From the NCBI GenBank assembly GCA_011525625.1, contig WYAX01000009.1:1-64000 (forward strand): a stretch of DNA of 64,000 bases, read 5' to 3'. Both the position numbers and the translations under genes were made by a program. The notes beneath the pieces were generated by a model. The model was not told the DNA's origin, did no database searches, and saw only the letters and a list, made by a program, of their open reading frames with translations. This DNA comes from Nitrospira defluvii. Its GTDB lineage: Bacteria; Nitrospirota; Nitrospiria; Nitrospirales; Nitrospiraceae. This document shows positions 50,134-58,660 of this stretch, in pieces; position 1 is the stretch's first letter, and each line of letters opens with the position of its first letter.

Positions 50134-52566
50134 ATGCGTGAACCCGCTTCGCGACCATGGTCTGGACTCACGTCTCTGGTCCTCGTGGTGACGTTGTTGG
50201 CTGGTTGTGCCTCACCGACCTTGCGACGCGCTGAGCGCTTGGCCGAGGACGGCGAATGGGATAAAGCCGTGGTGGCCTATCGGGATGCCCTCAAGACGGA
50301 CCCTTTCGATGAAGCGCTCAAAGACAAACTCGAGGCCGCCAAGCAACAGGCGGCGGTCCCCCATTACAGCAATGGACGTCGGGCATTGGAGGAGCGTCGC
50401 ATCGCGGACGCCCTGACTGAGTTTAAGGCCGCGCTTGGCCTTGACCCGACGAAGGTGGAGCACCATACGGGCATGGCGGATGCGCTCCGACTGAAGGAAG
50501 CGAACGATCAACTGCACATGGCCGATAAGCTGCTCAACCTGGGCCGTACCGAGGAAGCCCTCACGGCCTATGAACGGGCGGTCGAACTCGATCCGCATCT
50601 GACGCAAGCCCTGACTCACATCACCGAGATCACGGCACAACAGCGCTCCACGAAGATGTTCGGCGGATCCAGCCAGCCCATTTCGCTCCGATTCCAAAAC
50701 GCCAAGCTCAAAGAGGTCTTCGAAATCGTCGCACGGACGGCCGGCCTGAATGTGATCTTCGATAAAGAAGTGCGGGACGAACCGATCACGATCTTCCTCA
50801 AGGAGATGGCGTTCGACGATGCGCTGAACCTCATCCTGAATACCAATGGCATGGTTGCCCAACGGGTGGCGCCCGAGACGCTGTTGATCATGCCGAACAA
50901 CAAGCAGAAGCAGGCGCAATATCAGGATCTCCTGATGCGGACGTACTACTTGAATAATGCGAAGGCCAAAGACGCGGTGAATTTGCTCAGGACGATGTTG
51001 GAGAGCAAGCATATTTATGTCGATGAGAAGGTGAATGCGATCGTCGTACGTGAGGAGCCGGTAAAGCTGCAACTCGCTGAGAAATTACTCTTTGCGATCG
51101 ATCGCCGTGAACCGGAGGTGGAGCTGGACGTCGAGGTGCTGGAGGTTAATCGCACGAAGAGTCTGAAGTACGGACTGAACTATGCCAAACAAGCCGGAAC
51201 AGGACTGGTCCCGACGGGCGGATCGGGGGGGATCTCCACGGCGACAACTCAGTTTACGTATCAGCAGCTCACCTCCATTGGTCCACAAAGTTATCTGTTT
51301 ACCTTGCCTGCGAGCGTCATCCTGGACTTTTTCAAACAGGAGTCCGATGCCCAGACCCTAGCCTCTCCCAAACTCCGCGTGATGAATAATAAGGCTGCAT
51401 CCATCAACGTCGGCGACAAGCAGCCGATCTTGCTCTCCACGACGAACGTGTTGCCGGGTCAAGCTGCAACGGGCGCGGTGCCGACGACCTCCACGGTCAC
51501 CTCCATTGAGTTCAAGGACGTGGGCGTCAAATTGACGGTCGAACCGACCATCAATTTGATGAACGAAGTGATGATGAAGATCAAGGTGGAGGTCACGCGG
51601 TTGGGCGATCAAGTGACCCTGCAGGCCGCGCCGGAGATCAAACAGTTTAAATTCGGCACGCGCACGGCAGAAACGGTCTTGATGTTGAAGGATGACGAAA
51701 CGGTCGTGCTCGCGGGCCTCATTCAGGACGAAAAACGTAAGACTAAGTCCACCATCCCTTTCATCGGCGACATTCCCATCCTTGGCGACATTTTGACCTC
51801 CAAGCAGGATGATCGAGTGTCCACGGAGGTCGTGTTGACGATTACGCCTCGCGTGGTTCGTAACATGGATCTCCCGTCCTCGGCCGCACAGGCCTTTTGG
51901 TCGGGGACCGAGAATACCTTCGCGACATCGCAGCTCTATGCTCCGCAAGCGATCCCTGTGTCGCAGGCAACGAGTCAGAGCCAACGGCCGCATCCTGCTC
52001 CCGATTCGTTGGGATCGAAGCCAGGTATGCCTGCAGTCCCACCGAGTAGCGGGGCTCCAGCAATCGATACGGGATTGCCCGCTGGAGCAGGATCGGCACA
52101 GGAGGCACTTCCGCCATCAGGTCTTCCTACAGTGCCGAACGGGCAGGGCATAGTTCCCATGACCCCTGGCTCAGGTGGAGAGCGGGCGACCGGATCTCTG
52201 GTGCTCCGGCCGTTGGATGTATCCGCCGCAGTCGGGCAAGAGTTTCGAGTTGACCTGACGGCGTTGCATCTCGAACAGATCAGCGAGACCTCAGTCACCG
52301 TGACATTTGATCCCAAGCTCTTGGAGTTCCATCGAGTGACACCCGGGATGGTTGCACTGGCGTCTCGCACGGCCGAGGGCCAGGTCATGCTGACGCTGCG
52401 CCGCGATGGTGCCGTGCCGTCAGGCGAAGGGCTCCTCGCCATGCTGTTTTTCCAGGCCAAAGCCCCAGGACAGATTCCGCTGGATCTCCAGGTGTTGCCC
52501 GGGAAGGCCTCGCCGGCGGGGACTGATGTCACGGGCACCAGCCGCGCCATCATTCGGGCGCGATGA
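50134..52566 (+). CDS. Secretin lipoprotein with TPR, STN, NolW-like and C-terminal cohesin domains
   Basis: An 810-residue outer-membrane secretin. The lipoprotein signal (LTSLVLVVTLLAGC) is followed by TPR-like repeats (about 25-150). An STN-type domain (LKEVFEIVARTAGLNVIFDK) starts near 190 and a NolW-like domain (NLLRTMLESKHIYVDEKVNA) near 285. The secretin barrel (about 330-576) includes SPKLRVMNNKAASINVG, VGVKLTVEP and VVLTITPRVV. A Pro/Ser-rich linker then leads to a cohesin-like domain from 690 (VGQEFRVDLTALHLEQISET, VTFDPKLLEFHRV). GspD/PilQ secretins form the exit pore of type II secretion and type IV pili. The cohesin fusion on the pore is unusual. It is the first gene of the operon and overlaps the next by 4 bases. 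Confidence 0.9.
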   Translation: MREPASRPWSGLTSLVLVVTLLAGCASPTLRRAERLAEDGEWDKAVVAYRDALKTDPFDEALKDKLEAAKQQAAVPHYSNGRRALEERRIADALTEFKAALGLDPTKVEHHTGMADALRLKEANDQLHMADKLLNLGRTEEALTAYERAVELDPHLTQALTHITEITAQQRSTKMFGGSSQPISLRFQNAKLKEVFEIVARTAGLNVIFDKEVRDEPITIFLKEMAFDDALNLILNTNGMVAQRVAPETLLIMPNNKQKQAQYQDLLMRTYYLNNAKAKDAVNLLRTMLESKHIYVDEKVNAIVVREEPVKLQLAEKLLFAIDRREPEVELDVEVLEVNRTKSLKYGLNYAKQAGTGLVPTGGSGGISTATTQFTYQQLTSIGPQSYLFTLPASVILDFFKQESDAQTLASPKLRVMNNKAASINVGDKQPILLSTTNVLPGQAATGAVPTTSTVTSIEFKDVGVKLTVEPTINLMNEVMMKIKVEVTRLGDQVTLQAAPEIKQFKFGTRTAETVLMLKDDETVVLAGLIQDEKRKTKSTIPFIGDIPILGDILTSKQDDRVSTEVVLTITPRVVRNMDLPSSAAQAFWSGTENTFATSQLYAPQAIPVSQATSQSQRPHPAPDSLGSKPGMPAVPPSSGAPAIDTGLPAGAGSAQEALPPSGLPTVPNGQGIVPMTPGSGGERATGSLVLRPLDVSAAVGQEFRVDLTALHLEQISETSVTVTFDPKLLEFHRVTPGMVALASRTAEGQVMLTLRRDGAVPSGEGLLAMLFFQAKAPGQIPLDLQVLPGKASPAGTDVTGTSRAIIRAR

Positions 52567-52961
52567 GGTCAATGGTGAGAGACACACCCCGACATGGCAA
52601 CCGAGGCTTCACCCTCGTCGAACTGATGATGGTTGTGACGATTGTGGGAATTCTCGCGACGTTGGCGATTCCCTCATTTCAACGCTCGGTCATCAAGGCC
52701 CGTGAGGGGACGCTCAAGTATGACCTGGCCACTATGCGTGACGTGCTGGACCAGTATCGGGCGGACAAGGGAACCTATCCCCCAGCGCTGGGCGAGTTAG
52801 TGCAGGTGGGCTATCTCAAGCGGATTCCCGTCGATCCGTTTACCCACTCGGACCAAACCTGGCAGGTGATGGCCGATGAAGGAGAGAGCGGCGGCATTGC
52901 CGATATCCACAGTGGCAGTCCGCTCGTCGGACCAGAGGGCACTCCCTATAACACATGGTAG
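52563..52961 (+). CDS. GspG-like major pseudopilin
   Basis: A 132-residue type II pseudopilin. A short basic leader ends in the prepilin peptidase site RG-FTLVE (cleavage after Gly15, Glu at mature position 5), followed by the hydrophobic helix LMMVVTIVGILATLAIPSF. The globular part has the GspG pattern YDLATMRDVLDQYRADKGTY, YLKRIPVDPFT and GSPLVGPEGTPYNTW. It should polymerise into the pseudopilus. The prepilin peptidase is not encoded nearby. ATGA overlaps the secretin stop. Confidence 0.92.
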   Translation: MRSMVRDTPRHGNRGFTLVELMMVVTIVGILATLAIPSFQRSVIKAREGTLKYDLATMRDVLDQYRADKGTYPPALGELVQVGYLKRIPVDPFTHSDQTWQVMADEGESGGIADIHSGSPLVGPEGTPYNTW

Positions 52962-52965
52962 GTGT

Positions 52966-53769
52966 ATGGACCGTCGTTCCCGAATCCGTACAGTCGCCGT
53001 TACGCTGATGGCCAGTGGTGTGATGCTGGTGGGGTGTGCAAGCCAGCGTCAGGATCGTCTTGCTTCCACTGACACACGGGAGCAGGTCCTGGCGGTGGCA
53101 CGGGAGCGCGAAGCGGAGCTCTCGATGCTCCGGGCCGAGATGGCTGCGACCCGGATCGCCGCCGCGAAGAAAGAGGCCGAATTGGTTGAGCTGCGGGCGC
53201 TGGTCGCTCAACTCCGGCAAGAGAACACGGACAGCCACCAGCGATTGCTGGAAATCCGACAGGCCGTCGAGGTGCGTCAGACCGAGATGAATACCCTGAA
53301 GGCGGAGCGAGACCAATTGTTGGTCACGAAGCATGATCAGTCACTCACAGCTCTCAAGGAGGGGCTGATGGTGCTCACCAAACAACTCGACGACGTACGG
53401 CAGGACATCGGCCAGAAGGCTGCACGCACATCGGGGAAAGCACTTCGGCCGCCGGTGGAACGCACCACCGCATCGTCGCCACCAGTGGTGACGCCATCAC
53501 CCGTCCAGGTGCGCCCCTCACACGTATACGAAGGTCCCTCTTCCACATCAGCCGTCTCGCTGGTGGCCATCCATGCCGCGCAGACCCCTTCGGACGTGCT
53601 TCGGATTCGCGTGCAACCAGGGGAGTCCTTGTCAGGTCTCGCGCGCCGCTACCGCACCACGGTGACGGCGATTGCGCAGCTCAATCAGTTGCACACCGAT
53701 GTGATTGCCGTAGGCCAGGGGCTACTAATATCGTCCCCTAGTTCTTCACCGAGTGACCGGGAGCGTTAA
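52966..53769 (+). CDS. Coiled-coil lipoprotein with C-terminal LysM domain
   Basis: A 267-residue lipoprotein. The signal RTVAVTLMASGVMLVGCAS carries a lipobox. A heptad-rich coiled coil runs over about residues 35-145 (EQVLAVAREREAELSMLRAE, AVEVRQTEMNTLKAERDQLL). A Pro/Thr-rich linker and one LysM domain follow (IRVQPGESLSGLARRYRTTV, TAIAQLNQLHTDVIAVGQGL). LysM binds peptidoglycan, so the protein may anchor the secretin or span envelope layers like a pilotin or FimV-type factor. It lies between the pseudopilin and ATPase genes, which ties it to the machine. Confidence 0.85.
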   Translation: MDRRSRIRTVAVTLMASGVMLVGCASQRQDRLASTDTREQVLAVAREREAELSMLRAEMAATRIAAAKKEAELVELRALVAQLRQENTDSHQRLLEIRQAVEVRQTEMNTLKAERDQLLVTKHDQSLTALKEGLMVLTKQLDDVRQDIGQKAARTSGKALRPPVERTTASSPPVVTPSPVQVRPSHVYEGPSSTSAVSLVAIHAAQTPSDVLRIRVQPGESLSGLARRYRTTVTAIAQLNQLHTDVIAVGQGLLISSPSSSPSDRER

Positions 53770-53772
53770 ACG

Positions 53773-55494
53773 ATGCCGACACTGGTTCGACAGGCGACCC
53801 TGCTGGATGTCTTGGTTCGACGAGGTGTGCTGACAGCCGCCCAGGCTGATGAGGCGTCAGCTCAGGTGTCAGGCCCAGAACGGCAACTGCATGCGTCCTT
53901 AGTGGCTGATGGGCTTCTCACCGACGCGGAATTGGCTCAGGCGTTGGCCGAGCAGTGCGGAGTGCCCTACCACTCGCTTCACGAGTTCCGGGTGGACTTC
54001 GAATCGTTCCCCTCAATACCAGTCGACGTCATGCGGCAGTTCGAATGCGTACCCATTGGAGAGGAGGAGGGAGCATTCCTGTTGGCGCTGGCGGACCCCA
54101 CTGATTTGCCGCGGCTTGATCAACTGGAACGAGCGCTTGGGCGGAGTTGTCGAATCCATGTGGCACCGCGTTCTGCCATCGCTGAGTCGCTTCGTGAGAG
54201 TACGCGGAATAGCCAGGTGGTTGCCAAAATTAAGGATGAATTCCGTCCGCTGTTGGTGCGTGAGAACGATGAAGGCGAAGAAGTCCTCTCCGTGGAGAAG
54301 GTGCAACGGGATCTGAGTCCGATTGTCCAACTGGTCGATACGATCATCCTCAACGCGCTGCAGAAACGAGCCAGTGATATCCATCTCGAGCCGGCAGATG
54401 GCGTCACGGAGATTAAGTATCGCATCGACGGCGTGTTGTACCTGGCCATGGAACCTTTGGATCTGCGCTTCCACAATCCGCTCGTCTCGCGCATCAAAGT
54501 CATGTCGGATCTCGACATTGCGGAGCGTCGGGTCCCACAAGATGGGCGGTTCAAGCTCCGCCTCGAGAAGCGCACCATCGATTTTCGTATCTCCGTCATC
54601 CCCAGCGCCTTCGGGGAATCGGTCGTTATTCGTATTCTCGCCAAGGAAGAATTTGCCGCGAAACGGAACGGCCTGCACCTCGACTCGCTGGGGCTGAAGA
54701 AAGACGATTTGGACCGGTTCCGCCGCGCCATCACGGCGTCCTATGGCATGGTGCTGGTCACCGGGCCGACGGGAAGCGGGAAGACGACGACGCTCTATGC
54801 CGCCCTGAACGAAGTGAACACGAAAGAGGACAAGATCATTACGATTGAAGATCCCGTCGAATATCAGCTGGCGGGCGTCGTGCAAATTCCCGTGAACGAG
54901 AAGAAGGGGCTCACCTTCGCAAAGGGATTGCGGTCGATTCTTCGTCACGACCCCGACAAGATCATGGTGGGGGAAATTCGTGATGCCGAGACGGCCCAGA
55001 TTGCGATCCAATCGGCCCTGACCGGACACTTAGTCTTCTCAACCGTGCACGCCAACAATGCCTTTGATGTGATCGGCCGGTTCGTGAACATGGGGATCGA
55101 GCCCTATAACTTCGTCTCGTCTCTGAACTGCATCATGGCCCAACGGCTGGTCCGCACCATCTGTGAATCCTGTAAGGCCCCGCACACCGTGTCTCAAGCT
55201 CAGTGTGAACAACTGGGGTTTGATTACGAGCTCTTCAAGGACCGTCCCGTGTATGAAGGCAAAGGGTGCCTGGACTGTCATGGATTGGGGTATCGCGGGC
55301 GCCATGCCATTACAGAGTTTCTGCCGCTCACCGATCGGATTCGGGAGTTGATGTTAGATCGGCGGCCGCCGTCTGAGATCAGGCGCGCGGCGGTCGAACA
55401 GGGGATGACCGATTTGCGTCAAGCCGGCGTGGAGAAGGTACGACGAGGGGAGACCACCATGCGCGAAGTCAATCGGATGACATTTTTGGGATAG
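53773..55494 (+). CDS. PilB/GspE-type assembly ATPase
   Basis: A 573-residue type II/IV secretion ATPase. An MshEN/N1E-type domain (about 10-150, LVADGLLTDAELAQALAEQC) precedes the catalytic domain: Walker A GPTGSGKTTTLYA near 331, Asp box, Walker B IMVGEIRDAETAQIA near 396, and the His box HLVFSTVHANNAFD. A CxxC pair (CESCKAP near 463, CLDCHG near 499) forms the zinc site of PilB/GspE enzymes. It powers pseudopilus growth from the cytoplasmic side. It starts 3 bases after the LysM gene. The cognate PilC/GspF platform gene is not in the window. Confidence 0.95.
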   Translation: MPTLVRQATLLDVLVRRGVLTAAQADEASAQVSGPERQLHASLVADGLLTDAELAQALAEQCGVPYHSLHEFRVDFESFPSIPVDVMRQFECVPIGEEEGAFLLALADPTDLPRLDQLERALGRSCRIHVAPRSAIAESLRESTRNSQVVAKIKDEFRPLLVRENDEGEEVLSVEKVQRDLSPIVQLVDTIILNALQKRASDIHLEPADGVTEIKYRIDGVLYLAMEPLDLRFHNPLVSRIKVMSDLDIAERRVPQDGRFKLRLEKRTIDFRISVIPSAFGESVVIRILAKEEFAAKRNGLHLDSLGLKKDDLDRFRRAITASYGMVLVTGPTGSGKTTTLYAALNEVNTKEDKIITIEDPVEYQLAGVVQIPVNEKKGLTFAKGLRSILRHDPDKIMVGEIRDAETAQIAIQSALTGHLVFSTVHANNAFDVIGRFVNMGIEPYNFVSSLNCIMAQRLVRTICESCKAPHTVSQAQCEQLGFDYELFKDRPVYEGKGCLDCHGLGYRGRHAITEFLPLTDRIRELMLDRRPPSEIRRAAVEQGMTDLRQAGVEKVRRGETTMREVNRMTFLG

Positions 55495-55498
55495 TCGT

Positions 55499-56449
55499 AT
55501 GAGGCCCACACTCTTTCCTATCCATCGTCCCCGTGTCGGCATCAGCGTGTCTGCATCCGCACTGAGTCTGGTGGCTCTCCGCCGGCCGTGGTTCCGCAGG
55601 CCCATCGTGAAACAGGTCGTGGAGCGTTCGTTGCCCAGTGGCTTGCTGAAGGTCTCCGCAACTGAGCCGCACATCACCGATCTGGATGCCTTCGTGCAGG
55701 AGTTACGTGCCTTGACCGAGGGGCTCAGCGAGCGAACGGTCGCGCTGAGTGTGCCCAATCGCGCGATGCACATGGGGGTGTTTGCGTTTGATCGATTCCC
55801 TGACGCGCCCGAAGAACGAGCAGGTCTGATCAAGTGGCGGTTTCGCGAGGACCTCAACCTGACGATTGGCGACGCTCGGGTGATGCTGCGGGTCTTCCCC
55901 ACCGGGACACGCACCCAGGTACTGGCCGTGGCGGTGCGTCAGACAATTCTGGATCAATATGAGGACGTCTGCGGCCGGGCTGGGCTCATCCCGGTCTCAA
56001 TGGGATTTTCGCACCTTCAACTCATCGGTCTCTATCGTCGTCTGATGAAGGGCACTCGACGGCTGTGCGTGATGCACTGGACTGGGGACGAGTTCATGCT
56101 GCTGCTGTTCGATCAGGGGCAACCAGTGTTTCTTCGCACCAAATCAATGACCGGTGGGACGCAGGATCTTCGACGCGAACTGGTCGGAACCCTACAGTAC
56201 ATGGCAGATCAGGCGACGACTGTCCATGAAACGGGTGAGTCCTCGTTTCCCCTGTACCTGATCGGTGGTCAGTCGAACGCATTGATCACGCAGCTGCTCG
56301 GAGGGGAGGCAACGGTGACGGTGCCTGGCCTTCGGGGTGGATGGCAGCTCGAGGTCGTGCCATTGGGATGGGACAGTCTTCCGGCCCATCTCAACAACCA
56401 GACGGGATCGTTGAACGGACTCTCGGCGATGGCGACGGTGGTCGGATGA
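55499..56449 (+). CDS. PilM-like cytoplasmic ring protein
   Basis: A 316-residue actin-like PilM/GspL-cytoplasmic homologue: VGISVSASALSLVALRR is the first beta-hairpin, VALSVPNRAMHMGVFAFDRF and LIKWRFREDLNLTIGDARV fit the PilM core, and the C-terminal LYLIGGQSNALITQLLGG has the second phosphate-loop glycines. PilM forms the cytoplasmic ring that links the ATPase to PilN. The following gene begins four bases inside it (ATGATGA), and order M-N-O-P is as in pil operons. Confidence 0.82.
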   Translation: MRPTLFPIHRPRVGISVSASALSLVALRRPWFRRPIVKQVVERSLPSGLLKVSATEPHITDLDAFVQELRALTEGLSERTVALSVPNRAMHMGVFAFDRFPDAPEERAGLIKWRFREDLNLTIGDARVMLRVFPTGTRTQVLAVAVRQTILDQYEDVCGRAGLIPVSMGFSHLQLIGLYRRLMKGTRRLCVMHWTGDEFMLLLFDQGQPVFLRTKSMTGGTQDLRRELVGTLQYMADQATTVHETGESSFPLYLIGGQSNALITQLLGGEATVTVPGLRGGWQLEVVPLGWDSLPAHLNNQTGSLNGLSAMATVVG

Positions 56450-57129
56450 TGAGAAATCCGGTGGGCCTAGTGTGGATTCCATTCCTGCGCTCGCCGAGTG
56501 CGGTCAGCCCCGTGCCTCACATCGCATTCTCGGTCACGCCGACTGCCATTACCATTCTGCGTGTCATGCAGTGGATGGCGGTCGTCCTGTGCTGTGCCTC
56601 ATTGGCAGTTGCGTTCACGTGGTGGGACGACAGTGTGGTGATGGAGGAGACCGCAACCCATCTGGATAAGGCGGTGCAGCGGTTGAATCAGGCCAATACC
56701 AGCCGTGCAGAGCGCATGACCCGTGAGCGACTGACGTTGTCAGCGGATCAGATTGCGACCATCACGCGTGATGTGCGGTTTGTCAATCAGCTCGCCGAAA
56801 AGCGGGCGTTCTCATGGTCCCGTTTGTTGGCAGATTTGGAGACCACTATTCCTCCACATATGGCCCTTCGTACCGTTCAATTGAACTTTCAGGACTCGAC
56901 GGTGGCGCTTCACGGATCGGCGGCGTCGCTGCAAGACATCCATACGTTCATGACTAATTTGGAACACCATGCGGCGTTCCGGCATGCGGCGTTGGCCAGT
57001 CATCGTCTTGAGCATCAGGAGAGTCAGCCGGCGGGAGGCTCGCAGGCGAGCATGGCGACGCCGGACACCGTGCATTCTGCGCGAGGCGTAGACTTTCAGT
57101 TGACCGTGGGGTACCGACCGTTATTGTAG
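56446..57129 (+). CDS. PilN-like inner-membrane alignment protein
   Basis: A 227-residue bitopic protein. A cytoplasmic N-terminal segment leads to one membrane helix (MAVVLCCASLAVAFTWW), a periplasmic coiled coil (DKAVQRLNQANTSRAERMTR) and a ferredoxin-like domain (ATIPPHMALRTVQLNFQDST, AASLQDIHTFMTNLEHH). This is the PilN/GspL arrangement. The start at 56446 (MMRNPVG) overlaps pilM. The N-terminal PilM-binding peptide is longer than usual and poorly conserved. Confidence 0.78.
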   Translation: MMRNPVGLVWIPFLRSPSAVSPVPHIAFSVTPTAITILRVMQWMAVVLCCASLAVAFTWWDDSVVMEETATHLDKAVQRLNQANTSRAERMTRERLTLSADQIATITRDVRFVNQLAEKRAFSWSRLLADLETTIPPHMALRTVQLNFQDSTVALHGSAASLQDIHTFMTNLEHHAAFRHAALASHRLEHQESQPAGGSQASMATPDTVHSARGVDFQLTVGYRPLL

Positions 57130-57138
57130 GCTGAACAC

Positions 57139-57747
57139 ATGGCGAATCTGCTCAGACATAGACAGTTGCCAGTATGTAGCCGGTCGCTGCTCTTATCATG
57201 CGTACCGCTCATGAGTGTCACGGTATTGGCTTGTGTAATTGCCGCGACGAACTATTTTTACAAATTGAGTCCTGCGCAGGAACATCTTGCTCAGGCCGAA
57301 GCGGCCTATCAGACCACCTTGCGGGCGCAGGCCGCACTGCAGGCCACACGCAAGACACAGGAGGAGATGCGAACGATCAAGCTGAAACTCGACGAGGTCT
57401 GGCGGGGTCTTCCGACCGAGACGGAGTTTGCCTCACTGGCGCTCGCCATTTCTGAACTGGGACGCAGCGAGCGAGTGACCATTCCCGGAATGCAATATGC
57501 GGTCGAGCGATCGCCCGCCGATGGCATGCCAGTGAAGGCGTCGATCTCGTTTTCCGTGACCGGCGACTATGCGGCGGTCTATCGGTTCATCCACCGATTG
57601 GAATCCGCTGATTCCTATGTGGTCATCGAGAGTCTCAACGCGAGCCGAACCGCGAAAAGTGACAAGGGGAGTTCGTCTTCCGTGGTCTTTCATGTCACGG
57701 TCGCGACGTTCTTGCGGCCAAATCCACCGACGGGGAGTCTGTCATGA
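57139..57747 (+). CDS. PilO-like inner-membrane alignment protein
   Basis: A 202-residue bitopic protein. One membrane helix (LLSCVPLMSVTVLACVIAAT) is followed by a coiled coil (AQAALQATRKTQEEMRTIKL) and a ferredoxin-like domain (FSVTGDYAAVYRFIHRLESA, DSYVVIESLNASRT). The segment SFSVTGDYAAVYRFI is typical of PilO. It pairs with PilN in the periplasm. Its stop overlaps the next gene by 4 bases (ATGA). Confidence 0.85.
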   Translation: MANLLRHRQLPVCSRSLLLSCVPLMSVTVLACVIAATNYFYKLSPAQEHLAQAEAAYQTTLRAQAALQATRKTQEEMRTIKLKLDEVWRGLPTETEFASLALAISELGRSERVTIPGMQYAVERSPADGMPVKASISFSVTGDYAAVYRFIHRLESADSYVVIESLNASRTAKSDKGSSSSVVFHVTVATFLRPNPPTGSLS

Positions 57748-58400
57748 GAGTACCGGGCAAAAACGTGATGCTTGGGGGGCTGATGGGACTGTGGGCGACG
57801 GTGGCCGCGGTGCAGGTCAGCAGTCTGCCGGAGTTGAGTGAGGTGCCACTGACCTATACCTCTGGACAGTCTGTGGCGAAGGCGGCAGCATCACATGTCG
57901 CGAAGGATGCCCTGGAGCTACGTCCGATGCGGATTGTGGCGGCGCACTTGCCGTCGACGCCGACACGCAACATTTTCGAAGCAGCCGAGACACCGACATC
58001 CGAAAAGCGCCTCGTCAGGGCAGCGGTGAACAAGAAAGAGATGCCACCTCCGATCCCGGTGCCGGTGGTCGCGATGCCGGTGGTTCCGCCCGCGCCACCG
58101 ATGCCCTCTCCGGAAGAAGTGGCCGAACAGGCCGCGCGACTGGCGCGGGAGCGCGCCCGGCAGCAACTGCGGGAAGTGATGGCGCAGTACCGCTATCTTG
58201 GGTACCTGACCGGGCGGGGTGAGCAACAGGCGTTTCTCGGCAAGGGCCAGGAGATCTATATCATTCATCTTGGAGATACGCTCGACGGTCAATTTCAGGT
58301 GGCCTCTATCACTCCCACGACCGTCAAGATCCTCGCGGCACACGCCGACGTCGAAACCACCATCCAGCTGAAGACCGACTCTTCGGTCGAACCTTCGTAA
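57744..58400 (+). CDS. PilP-like periplasmic connector protein
   Basis: A 218-residue protein with an N-terminal membrane or signal segment (NVMLGGLMGLWATVAAVQVS), a long Pro/Val-rich linker (PIPVPVVAMPVVPPAPPMPS), and a small C-terminal beta domain (RYLGYLTGRGEQQAFLGKGQ, YIIHLGDTLDGQFQVASI) like PilP/GspC HR domains. These contact the secretin N-domains. No lipobox is seen, unlike classical PilP. It is the last gene of the operon. Confidence 0.78.
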   Translation: MRVPGKNVMLGGLMGLWATVAAVQVSSLPELSEVPLTYTSGQSVAKAAASHVAKDALELRPMRIVAAHLPSTPTRNIFEAAETPTSEKRLVRAAVNKKEMPPPIPVPVVAMPVVPPAPPMPSPEEVAEQAARLARERARQQLREVMAQYRYLGYLTGRGEQQAFLGKGQEIYIIHLGDTLDGQFQVASITPTTVKILAAHADVETTIQLKTDSSVEPS

Positions 58401-58500
58401 TTTCTTCGCGTTCACGCACGCCGACGAACATCCGTTGCTCGGGCAGGCCTTGGTGGACCAGTCCCCGGGTGCACGGGATTCGCGCTAGGGCCGAACGGGC

Positions 58501-58584
58501 CTAGCACGCCGCCACTCGTCCCGAGCCGTTTTTGTACCCTCCAAAAACACGAATCTGTTCGCCAGAAGCCAGATGCCGTGCTAG
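58501..58584. promoter_or_regulatory. Inverted repeat in the gap before the giant secreted protein gene
   Basis: CTAGCACG (58501-58508) pairs with CGTGCTAG (58577-58584); between them GTTTTTG and CAAAAAC form a second stem. The gap of 260 bases has no gene. It may be a terminator of the upstream operon or an operator; I cannot tell which. Confidence 0.35.
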
Positions 58585-58660
58585 TTAAGGCTACGTACGC
58601 CCGCTCCTCGCGTGCTTCCCGCACCACCTGCTGCTGTTCACCGCTCACAAAGGATCGTCG

